Assembly (NCBI GenBank): GCA_965203215.1
Contig: CBDBBY010000001.1
Location: 1,860,001 to 1,924,000 of the forward strand
Direction: 5' to 3'
Source of the DNA: CBDBBY01 sp965203215
GTDB lineage: Bacteria > Pseudomonadota > Alphaproteobacteria > Rhodobacterales > Rhodobacteraceae
Length of the DNA: 64,000 nt
This document shows positions 43,727 to 51,437 of this stretch, one piece after another. Under the pieces are notes generated by a model that was not told where the DNA came from, searched no databases, and saw only the letters and a program-made list of their open reading frames with translations. Made by a program: the position numbers and the translations under genes. The stretch's first letter is position 1. Each line of letters starts with the position of its first letter.

Positions 43727-45127
43727 ATGGACCGTCTGCCGACATCGCGGATGGCGACCGCCGAGCCCCGTTCCCGAAGTATCTTTGACCACGACAATGC
43801 CAAACGCGCTTACATTGAGGATGTGAAATCGGCGCTGCCGCTGGGCGCAACCATCGAACGCCTGTCCAACATCAAGCTCCAAAAAACGTCGGGCGGATTC
43901 AAGACATGCTGCCCATTCCACGACGACAAGACGCCGTCCCTCCATGTGCGCGAGGACCGCGGCTTGTTCTGCTGTTTCGGAGCCGGATGCGGAGCGGAAG
44001 GCGATGTTCTGGATTTCGTCCAGAAGTGGTTCGGAGTCGGATTCTCGGAAGCCTTGGCCAGAGCGGGCGAACTCGCGGGCTTGCCGCCGCCCGGAGCAAA
44101 ACGCGGGCCGCCCGGCAAACCTCGCGATTTCGAATCCGCCGCTTGGCGAGCGGCGGTTCCCGAAAGGCGCAAGACCGCGGCTTCACCGCTTGTCCCGTCG
44201 TCGAAATTCCTGAAGCCGTTTCCGCAGGATCTCGCGCTTCCGCGCCCCGGCGAACTCGTTGCGGTTCGCGATGAAGAAAGGAGCCGAATATTCGAATTGC
44301 GGCCAACGCACGTCCATCGCTACAAAGGCATCGAAGGCGAAACCCGCTGCCTCGTGCTGCGCGCGGAATCCCGCAACAAGGGCAAATTCTTCGTTCAGGT
44401 CGGATTCAACGAAGGCGAAGGCACCGCTATGCGGTCGCCATTGCCGCTGATCCGCTTTCCCGCCGGCACATCGCGGCCGGTATACGGTCTTGAAGACGTG
44501 CCGGTTTGGTCGGATTCAAACGGAACGAGCATACTTCTCGTGGAAGGCGAGAAAACCAGAGACTGCGCCGCCGGACTGCTGCCGGTCGGACCGACCGGCA
44601 TCCTGGTTCTCTCCAACATGGGCGGTTGCAATGCGGCCGGCCAAGCGGACTGGTCGCCGGTCGTCGATGCGATCAGATCCCGAGGCGAACTCGTCGAACC
44701 TGTAGAGGTGGTCGTGTGGCCGGACGCCGACACGCCTGCGGTCCGACCGAACGGTCAGGTCGTAGACAGCCAAGCTGCCTATGCCGAATCCTTGGAACTG
44801 TCGCTTGCCGCTGCGGCGGCAGGCGCGAGCGGGGTGAAATTCACATTCCGGCGGGTCAAACCTCCGAGCGGAGTCAAGCCGGGTTGGGATTTGGCCGATG
44901 CGCACGCCGAAGGATGGACGCGCGAACATGTTCTGGCAGCAATCGAACGCGGCGGAGACCGGCTCGGATTGAACGAATTCCTGCCTCCGACGCACCGCTT
45001 TCGCGGAGGTGACGAGCCGCATTCGCTCGACTGCACGGGCGTTTCCGCGCCAAGCGACGGCATATCAAGCGCATGCGGCGCAGATGCAAGCTCGTTCATT
45101 CCGGAACTCAGCCCGGCGCCGAACTGA
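43727..45127 (+). CDS. CHC2-type DNA primase of a plasmid or integrative element
   Basis: 466 residues. A DnaG-type CHC2 zinc finger is at about 50-85: CCPFHDDKTPSLHVRED, then FCCFGAGCGAEGDVLDFVQK. The centre and C-terminal half have Toprim-like pieces, ILLVEGEKTRDCAAGLLPVG and VVVWPDADTPAV, matching the E and DxD acidic positions. It would make RNA primers on single-stranded DNA during plasmid or conjugative replication. The ATG at 43727 follows the GcrA-like stop by 1 nt. Its presence suggests that an integrated plasmid or ICE contributed DNA to this window. Confidence 0.8.
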   Translation: MDRLPTSRMATAEPRSRSIFDHDNAKRAYIEDVKSALPLGATIERLSNIKLQKTSGGFKTCCPFHDDKTPSLHVREDRGLFCCFGAGCGAEGDVLDFVQKWFGVGFSEALARAGELAGLPPPGAKRGPPGKPRDFESAAWRAAVPERRKTAASPLVPSSKFLKPFPQDLALPRPGELVAVRDEERSRIFELRPTHVHRYKGIEGETRCLVLRAESRNKGKFFVQVGFNEGEGTAMRSPLPLIRFPAGTSRPVYGLEDVPVWSDSNGTSILLVEGEKTRDCAAGLLPVGPTGILVLSNMGGCNAAGQADWSPVVDAIRSRGELVEPVEVVVWPDADTPAVRPNGQVVDSQAAYAESLELSLAAAAAGASGVKFTFRRVKPPSGVKPGWDLADAHAEGWTREHVLAAIERGGDRLGLNEFLPPTHRFRGGDEPHSLDCTGVSAPSDGISSACGADASSFIPELSPAPN

Positions 45128-45203
45128 TGCGGCTGGGGTTGCAGCTCATGTTTGTTGGATAGCGTCGGTTCCGCGCTCTCGCGCATCGCCCAAGTTCGGT
45201 GTT

Positions 45204-46898
45204 GGGTGCGTCCCATTTTCTTGGGTGATCCGGTTTTGCGTTTTCGCGTTTCGCCCGGGTTCTGCGTTCGAGGGTTGCAATCGCGGCCTTCGCGGTTCAG
45301 CATGGATCGGTTCCGGGGCGGTTTCCGAAGACCCGCGCACGGCGGGCGCCGCGTTTCCGGGGCACGAGCAGCAGAGGGCATCATGGCGATCGAGGCACAG
45401 GACACGGAGTTCCGCCATCCGGACACGGCGGCCTGTTTGCGGGGTTTGACGGACGAGGAGGCGGCGAAGCAGCCTCCCTTGGTCCGCGAGCAGGACGGCG
45501 TTGCGTGGCACTATTGGCGCGAGGGCGGCCGGGTTTGCTGCCGCGAGGCGGCGGCCGGGACGGAGGCGCTGCATGCGGCGGTCGAGTCGGAGTTCGGCCG
45601 GTCGCTTCACCGGCTGGAGGCGGAGCTGCGGAGCGGCCGGGTTCCGGATCTGGACGCGATCGAGACGTGGCTCCGCGATCGCTCGCTTGCCGTCGGGGCG
45701 AAGGTCTACGCGGATCTTCTGGAGGCGCGCGACGCCGCTCTTCCGGCTCCGGCCTGCCCGAGCTGCGGTCGGCGGATGGAGCGGCACGGCCGGGCCGGCA
45801 AGACGTTCGAGGCGCGCATGGGTCCGGTCCGGATCGAGCGGACCTATGTCCGCTGCCGCGCGTGCGGCGTCGCCTTCCATCATCTGGACCGCGTGCTGGG
45901 TCTGGAGGGCAAGACGGTGACGCCCGGGGCGGAGAGCCTCTACGCGGACGTCGCCAGTTCCGAGAGCTACGGCCAGGCGAGCCGCAAGCTGAAGAATCTC
46001 TCCGGCGTGGAGGTTTCGGCGTCGACTCTCCAGCGCCATGCCGTGAGGATCGGCGGAGAGATTCAGGCGTTCGAGCGGGCGGACGCCGAGGCGCCGCCTC
46101 CGACGAAGCGGGTTCTGCTGGGGATCGACGGCACCGGAGTCCCGATGGCCGCCCGCGAGGTCGAGGGGGTGGCCGGCAAGCAGGCGGACGGCACGGCGAA
46201 GACCCGCGAGGCGAAGGCCGTCGTCTGCCGCGAGGTCGACAGCTTGGACCCGAAGGCCGTCAGCGTCCGCATCGACAGCGCGCAGGCCGTGAACGGGGTC
46301 AGCCGGACTTCGGAGTTCGCCGCCCGCCTGGAGCAGTTCTTGCACCGGAACGGCGTGCTCGCGGCCGAGGAGGTGGCGGTGCTGTCCGACGGAGCGCCAT
46401 GGATCCGGACCGTCTGCGAGGAGATCCTGCCCGGACGGAAAACGACCTTCATCCTCGACCTGTACCACGCCCTCGAATATGCGGCCGCCGCCGTGCAGGC
46501 CGCGGAGCCGGACGAGGGCAGGCGGGAGGCGTGGATGGACTGGATCAGGAAGCAGCTGGACGCCGGGCGGGTCGATCTGGTCATCGCCGACCTGAAGCCG
46601 TACCGCCGGTTCGAAGCGGTCGCGGCCTGCATCCGCTACTACGAGGCCAATATGGACCGGATGCGCTACGACCTCTACCGGAGGCGCGGCTTGCCGGTCG
46701 GATCCGGCATCGTGGAAAGCGCCTGCAAGCGCATCGTCGGAAGCCGGCTCAAAGGAGCCGGGCGCCGCTGGTCGAAGGCGGGAGCCAACGCTGTGCTCGC
46801 CATCAGATGCTGCCTCGAAAACAGGCGCTGGCCCGACTTCCTTGATTGGAGGGCTTGCAGCGCCGCAGCAGCCTGACCCAAGAAAATGGGATGCACCC
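45204..46898 (+). mobile_element. Intact ISKra4-family element
   Basis: About 1.7 kb. Terminal inverted repeats GGGTGCGTCCCATTTTCTTG (left) and CAAGAAAATGGGATGCACCC (right) enclose one transposase gene. This is the parent of at least nine relics in the window. No obvious target duplication is visible at its ends. Confidence 0.9.
45383..46876 (+). CDS. ISKra4-family transposase
   Basis: 497 residues. A zinc-finger-like CPSCGRRMERHGRAGKTFEA with CRACGVAFHHLD (about 125-170) precedes the DDE domain: LLGIDGTGVPMAAREVEG (first Asp), VLSDGAPWIRTVCEEILPGR and ILDLYHALEYAAAA (second Asp), then GSGIVESACKRIVGSRLKGA (Glu). The C-terminus is CCLENRRWPDFLDWRA. The ATG at 45383 is in the 5' leader context shared with the relic at 39668. 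Frame intact, probably active. Confidence 0.92.
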   Translation: MAIEAQDTEFRHPDTAACLRGLTDEEAAKQPPLVREQDGVAWHYWREGGRVCCREAAAGTEALHAAVESEFGRSLHRLEAELRSGRVPDLDAIETWLRDRSLAVGAKVYADLLEARDAALPAPACPSCGRRMERHGRAGKTFEARMGPVRIERTYVRCRACGVAFHHLDRVLGLEGKTVTPGAESLYADVASSESYGQASRKLKNLSGVEVSASTLQRHAVRIGGEIQAFERADAEAPPPTKRVLLGIDGTGVPMAAREVEGVAGKQADGTAKTREAKAVVCREVDSLDPKAVSVRIDSAQAVNGVSRTSEFAARLEQFLHRNGVLAAEEVAVLSDGAPWIRTVCEEILPGRKTTFILDLYHALEYAAAAVQAAEPDEGRREAWMDWIRKQLDAGRVDLVIADLKPYRRFEAVAACIRYYEANMDRMRYDLYRRRGLPVGSGIVESACKRIVGSRLKGAGRRWSKAGANAVLAIRCCLENRRWPDFLDWRACSAAAA

Positions 46899-46904
46899 TT
46901 CGGT

Positions 46905-47000
46905 GTTTTTAAGGTTGCAATCGGAACCGTCGAAGTTCAGGATGGAGCGGTTCCGGACCGGTTTTCGAAGGCCCGCGAACGGAGGTCACCGCGCATCTGA
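46905..47000 (+). pseudogene. ISKra4 relic (5' leader)
   Basis: AAGGTTGCAATCGGAACCGT, TTCAGGATGGAGCGGTTCCG and GTTTTCGAAGGCCCGCGAAC follow the leader at 45270-45345 of the intact element, which ends only a few bases upstream. No coding part is left. Confidence 0.65.
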
Positions 47001-47130
47001 CGACGAGCATCCAATAATGGCCCCTGTAGGCATCCAAAAGCGATCCCTAGGCGAGGAGCGGCTTGGGCGCGCGGACCGAAGCCGAAAGGTGTCTTTCGGG
47101 ATGGAGCGGAAGCGGGAAGGTTGTTTCGGA

Positions 47131-47172
47131 TTTGGACAAGGAAAAACCCGTGTCGCAAGGGGCGTCCACGCA
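47131..47172 (-). repeat. Dispersed repeat R1, copy 4 (partial, reversed)
   Basis: TTGGACAAGGAAAAACCCGT, GTCGCAAGGGGCGTCCACG is the reverse complement of the left half of R1. The right half (GGGTCAAGCGC...) is absent. Confidence 0.7.
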
Positions 47173-47599
47173 CGATTGCCTTAGGGGCAGAGGAACAGAG
47201 CATTCAACTTGATTGAAAACAAGGTGTTGAAACTAGGGAGTTTTCCAACAGATCTACAATAACGAAAGTGCCCCGGTAATCCAGAGCACCTACGTCGACT
47301 GAGTATCCCCCAATCCTTAAATAATTCAGTAAAATCTCTTCACAGGGAACGCAAGTATTTTCTGCAGAAATCTGTGAACGGACTGCATCAATTCAACAAG
47401 TCTTTGATCTCCAAGGAGCAAACGTTGCTATCTTCTGCCAAGGGATCGGAACCGCTCGGTGGCCGATCGCGCGGGGGCGTGCATCCTTGGCAGGAAAGAT
47501 CATGTTTCAAGGGTTTCGCAAAAAAACTCACAAGGAAGTTCGGTCGTCGCAAGTCCTTCGGTTTCGCCATCAACCATCCCTTCAACGGGAAAGGACTGC
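47173..47599. other. No gene recognised
   Basis: Non-coding or decayed DNA; stop codons in all frames and no motif that I can place. Confidence 0.4.
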
Positions 47600-47770
47600 A
47601 CCATGACCGTGATGCATAGCAGATCGAAGCGTGCGGAATTGAAAGCGGATGCCAAGGATCGAGGTCGGCGGCCGCGCTCAAGGGTCTTGGGCACGGCCTC
47701 GAGACCGTCAGCAAACCCAAGGATATCAAAGGGCCGGTTCAGCAAGCAACTGTGTTGCTGGGGTGCATGT
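47600..47770 (+). pseudogene. IS5-family transposase fragment
   Basis: In mixed frames: GAATTGAAAGCGGATGCCAA, GGCCGCGCTCAAGGGTCTTG and GTCAGCAAACCCAAGGATAT parallel AKLRADGGYQGPKLASALKD and EIVNKPKDVMG of the relic at 1400-1770. Very decayed. Confidence 0.5.
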
Positions 47771-48000
47771 TTGAATTCACAATTGAGACTTCGACGCCAC
47801 GCAAAGGACTCAACGTGTGGCATTCACGCGACAGATTCCGGCGGCCGGAAGCGCGAACCGTCAACGAAAACGCCGGGCATTCCGCCAGCATCAGAATGCA
47901 CTTGAGAAAGCAGCTCGAGTGTTGAACAAAACGCTGTGGAAGCCACAGGGCGACTCAACCGACCGAGGGGCAACAGCAACATTCCAACGGTAATAAGCAA

Positions 48001-49131
48001 ATGATCCAAAAAATAAAATATGAATCGTTGCTCGTGGAAACCGACAACTTGCTGCTGGACCCGGATAATCCACGCTTTGGCCTAAAGCAAGTATCTTCTC
48101 GGGAAGAAGCCTTTAATTTGCTTGTAAAGAGAGCAAAACTTGATGAGCTCTGGAACTCGATCACATCACAAGGATGGTTGGATTTGGAACCTATGGTTTG
48201 CATCGAATCCAAGAATGAGCCTAACAACTTCATTGTTCTTGAAGGAAATAGGCGTCTCGCAGCGATCAAGGCACTGCTCGACCCCGGTATTCTTGAAAAG
48301 CCCTACCAGAGCCGCGTACCGATAATTTCAGAAGATCTGCACAAGGATATTCAGCGAATCAATATCATAGTCGTCAACGACAGAAGAGATGTTGATGCGT
48401 TTATCGGCTTTAAGCATGTCAATGGGCCCGCGAGTTGGGGATCATTGCCAAAGGCAAAATTTGCAACAAACATATACAGGCGTTTAGTTCGGGAAGGCGA
48501 CAAAAAATCTGAAGCACTCAACAAGATTACAAAAGCATTGGGAGAAACCTCCGGCTCTTCGATGTTGAGAATAATCCTTGGTTATGAAGTTCTGGACCAA
48601 GCAATAGAACTCGATTTCATAACGAGAGAGAAGATAGAGGCAACAACCTTTGATTTCTCGCATTTATACACAATGATGCCGAATCCTGCCACTCGATCCT
48701 TCTTAGGCTGGGGAAAAGATCCATTGAATGTTGATTCGATTAAATCAAATCCAGTTTCGGAAAATTATTTTGAGAACCTTAGATTGTTAATAGGTTGGTT
48801 ATTTGGTCTCAACGGAGTTTCAAGGCTAATTTTCGCGCAGGGCGCTGACAGACCTAAACTACAGAAAGTTCTAGCACATACGGCAGCGACAGAAACACTT
48901 ATAAATACCGGAAACTTTGAACAGGCGGCGGCAAAGGCCGGCCTTGATGTAGATTCTTGGCGATCTCGCTTGATAAGATTCGAAGAACAAGCAAAAAGCC
49001 TATTAATGGATTTCTCTGAAATTCAATCGCGGCTTGACGAAGAACAGATCCAAGATGCGGTAAATCGTTGCAGCACTTTGAAGTCAACATACAACACTCT
49101 TATAGCATCATTGAATACCGATGCGAATTGA
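48001..49131 (+). CDS. ParB/Srx-like N-terminal domain protein (candidate defence gene 1)
   Basis: 376 residues, AT-rich. LLLDPDNPRFG, LWNSITSQGWLDLEPMVCIE and FIVLEGNRRLAAIKALLD (residues about 15-100) form a ParB-type NTase/nuclease fold, with the E-G-N-R-R box replacing the usual G-E-R-R. The C-terminal 250 residues are helical without a known HTH. ParB-fold proteins bind CTP or act as nucleases or adaptor domains; solitary ones occur in restriction-like and phage-defence units. The gene overlaps the next by 11 nt. It starts at ATG 48001. Confidence 0.7.
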   Translation: MIQKIKYESLLVETDNLLLDPDNPRFGLKQVSSREEAFNLLVKRAKLDELWNSITSQGWLDLEPMVCIESKNEPNNFIVLEGNRRLAAIKALLDPGILEKPYQSRVPIISEDLHKDIQRINIIVVNDRRDVDAFIGFKHVNGPASWGSLPKAKFATNIYRRLVREGDKKSEALNKITKALGETSGSSMLRIILGYEVLDQAIELDFITREKIEATTFDFSHLYTMMPNPATRSFLGWGKDPLNVDSIKSNPVSENYFENLRLLIGWLFGLNGVSRLIFAQGADRPKLQKVLAHTAATETLINTGNFEQAAAKAGLDVDSWRSRLIRFEEQAKSLLMDFSEIQSRLDEEQIQDAVNRCSTLKSTYNTLIASLNTDAN

Positions 49132-50200
49132 ATTTGGTCAATTTACCCGCTTCGATCAAATTGAACTTGCAGCCATGGCAATGGAGATGACTGCGGGAAT
49201 AGTCGGCCATTGTCTATTCAATGATCTGTCTTTGGATGAAGGGCAGCTCTTGAACGAAATATTGGAGAACCCCGAAGACTTTAATCTGGAAAATGAAGTA
49301 GAACACTATGGAGAGGAGGACTTTGCCGGAAGGCAGTTGGCGCGAGAAAAATTTGGCAATCGAGTATCCGGGATTCTCAAAGGTCGTCAACGCTTGTTGA
49401 AATTAAGCCACCCCTTCCAACTGGAACTTGGGAACGAACCTACTTTATCTCGTCAAGAAGTCCAGAGCATCTCTCCGGTCTATTTTGCAACTTTTTCACT
49501 AACTCTGTTTCTACTACTTGAGAATCAGGAAATTACCCAAATTGCAGAGCAGGATCGAGAAGATTTCAAGACGACATTTGCGGAAATATTTGAACTTGTC
49601 TCCGCATACGCACTATCCGCTCAGGTTGAGTGGATTGTATGGTGGACAGGACGTTCGCGCGGGCGAGCTACTTTTCTGCAGCAGCTTGATGCACTTGTAA
49701 ATTTGGTTGGCTCCGGAGTGGTGAGATCTGAAAACCAACTGGAAGCAAACCAAATACATGTGAGAGACGGTGGCGTTGACGCCATTGAATTGTCAACTCA
49801 TGAAGGAACCGTCCAACCCGACGCCACGTGCTTCCTGCTTGGGGCAACCCGCCAAAGCGAGCAACGAAGAGATAAGATTGTTGGGCAAGATGCAATCACT
49901 AGATTCAGACGTTTTTTTATCAATGAACCAACAGTGGTATTTCAAGGCATTTTTTCCATCCCATATAGCGCAACGGATGCTGAGACAGAGGACTGTCGTG
50001 ATCGAAACTGTATATATTTTCCAAGAGCGGTGATTGAGAGAAGTCTTGGGATCGCATCGACAAAAGAATACAAGCATGGAACTTTTCAATATGTAGAATC
50101 GCTTAATAGAAATATGCGAGATAAATTTTTACTTGCAGCCGGAAATTTTGAAATTGAGAAAGCGGACACTATTCATTCAACACATGAACTATTGAGTTAG
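49121..50200 (+). CDS. Putative PD-(D/E)XK-like protein (candidate defence gene 2)
   Basis: 359 residues, AT-rich, overlapping the ParB-like gene by 11 nt and hence co-translated. The N-terminal 200 residues are acidic and helical. The core NQIHVRDGGVDAIELSTHEG, then TCFLLGATRQSEQRRDK, resembles the D-G-V-D-x-I / Q-C-A-T-G-x(n)-K pattern of a predicted PD-(D/E)XK group, with G in place of Q. A Cys pair in ETEDCRDRNCIYFPRAV follows. No homologue with a known function comes to mind. A nuclease role is inferred and uncertain. Confidence 0.5.
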   Translation: MRIEFGQFTRFDQIELAAMAMEMTAGIVGHCLFNDLSLDEGQLLNEILENPEDFNLENEVEHYGEEDFAGRQLAREKFGNRVSGILKGRQRLLKLSHPFQLELGNEPTLSRQEVQSISPVYFATFSLTLFLLLENQEITQIAEQDREDFKTTFAEIFELVSAYALSAQVEWIVWWTGRSRGRATFLQQLDALVNLVGSGVVRSENQLEANQIHVRDGGVDAIELSTHEGTVQPDATCFLLGATRQSEQRRDKIVGQDAITRFRRFFINEPTVVFQGIFSIPYSATDAETEDCRDRNCIYFPRAVIERSLGIASTKEYKHGTFQYVESLNRNMRDKFLLAAGNFEIEKADTIHSTHELLS

Positions 50201-50648
50201 TCAGCACCCTAAATCAAATCATCTGTCTATCTGATCAATAACTCACTCTCTTTACGATTTTTCTGGAGACTGTAATTCACTGTAAGATTTCTTATACTTC
50301 TATCACCATAAAGTTTTCGAATCTTCGAGTTATTGTCATATGTCAAAATCCAGTGCATGCGTGCATCGGCGATATTGCGCTCTCGATAGCAGGCAGCCGT
50401 ATCCTGCACATTCGGCGACATGCCCTCGGCGTCCGCCGGGTTCGCGAAAATGAGCCGCCATGCCGACTTGTACCCGTTGGCGCGGCAGCCATTGCAGGGA
50501 TCCTCGGCATGGGTATGGAAATCGATGGCTCAGACCTCGGCGAAATCGACCATGAGCGCAGCCTGACGAATGCTATCCAAGGGAAAACGCTATACGGTGG
50601 AACAGTTATCCAATACAACAAACCTCAATCGGGAATGAGGGTATCGAA
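50201..50648. other. Intergenic DNA upstream of the crotonase gene
   Basis: The first 140 bp are AT-rich like the ParB-like pair. From about 50345 the composition becomes GC-rich and frames are open on both strands without a family match, so a truncated gene may lie here. No ATG with a good ribosome-binding site. Confidence 0.35.
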
Positions 50649-51431
50649 TTGGCGGACGGAAGCAACAGCGGATCCGCGATCAGGCTGGAGGTCGAAGACG
50701 GCATCGCCACGCTCGCCTTCAATCGCCCCGAAAAGCGCAATGCCATCAACGAATCGATGGTGACCGCCTTGGACGATTTTTTCTCCAATCCGCCGGACGA
50801 TGTGACGGCGGTCATCCTGATCGGCAGCGGCGGGCATTTCTGCGCGGGGCTTGATCTGGCGGAGCACGAGAGCCGCCCTCCGGTCGAAAACGTCCGTCAC
50901 TCGCGCGAATGGCATCGCGTGACGGAGCAGATCGAATTCGGAGGGCTGCCGGTCATCTCGGTGCTGACCGGAGCGGTGATCGGCGGCGGGCTCGAAATCG
51001 CCGCAAGTACCCACGTGCGCATTGCAGAGCCGTCTGCGCGGTTTCAGCTGCCGGAAGGACGCCGGGGGATCTTCGTTGGCGGCGGAGCCACGGTGCGAGT
51101 CGGCAATCTGTTGGGAGCCGACCGCATGCGCGAGATGATGCTTACGGGGCGCGTTTACGACGCCGAGAAAGGCGTGGCGCTTGGGCTCGCGCATTACGCG
51201 GTCGAAGAAGGCCAAGGCATGCAGCTGGCGCGGGAGCTCGCCCGGAAAATCTCCGACAACGCGCAGTTCTCGAATTTTCTGATGATCCAGGCAATTCCGC
51301 GGATCAACGACATGTCCCAGGATGAAGGCTTGTTCACGGAAAGCCTTGCTGCAGCGATTTCGCAGTCAACCGATGAAGCGAAGGAGGGCCTGCGCGCTTT
51401 CCTCGAGAAGCGGCCGCCTAAATTCCGGTAG
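50649..51431 (+). CDS. Enoyl-CoA hydratase/isomerase (crotonase) family protein
   Basis: 260 residues, TTG start. VEDGIATLAFNRPEKRNAIN, the oxyanion-hole GSGGHFCAGLDLAEH, GAVIGGGLEIAASTHVRIAE and the acidic active-site block FQLPEGRRGIFVGGG define the crotonase fold. It hydrates, isomerises or cleaves an acyl-CoA in the cytoplasm; the exact reaction cannot be fixed. It is followed after 6 nt by a flavin aromatic monooxygenase, which suggests an aromatic-compound degradation operon. Confidence 0.85.
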   Translation: MADGSNSGSAIRLEVEDGIATLAFNRPEKRNAINESMVTALDDFFSNPPDDVTAVILIGSGGHFCAGLDLAEHESRPPVENVRHSREWHRVTEQIEFGGLPVISVLTGAVIGGGLEIAASTHVRIAEPSARFQLPEGRRGIFVGGGATVRVGNLLGADRMREMMLTGRVYDAEKGVALGLAHYAVEEGQGMQLARELARKISDNAQFSNFLMIQAIPRINDMSQDEGLFTESLAAAISQSTDEAKEGLRAFLEKRPPKFR

Positions 51432-51437
51432 TGCATC

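Noticed and set aside
4..47172. R1 copies as CRISPR repeats
   Set aside because: Only four widely separated copies in two orientations, no regular spacers and no cas genes.
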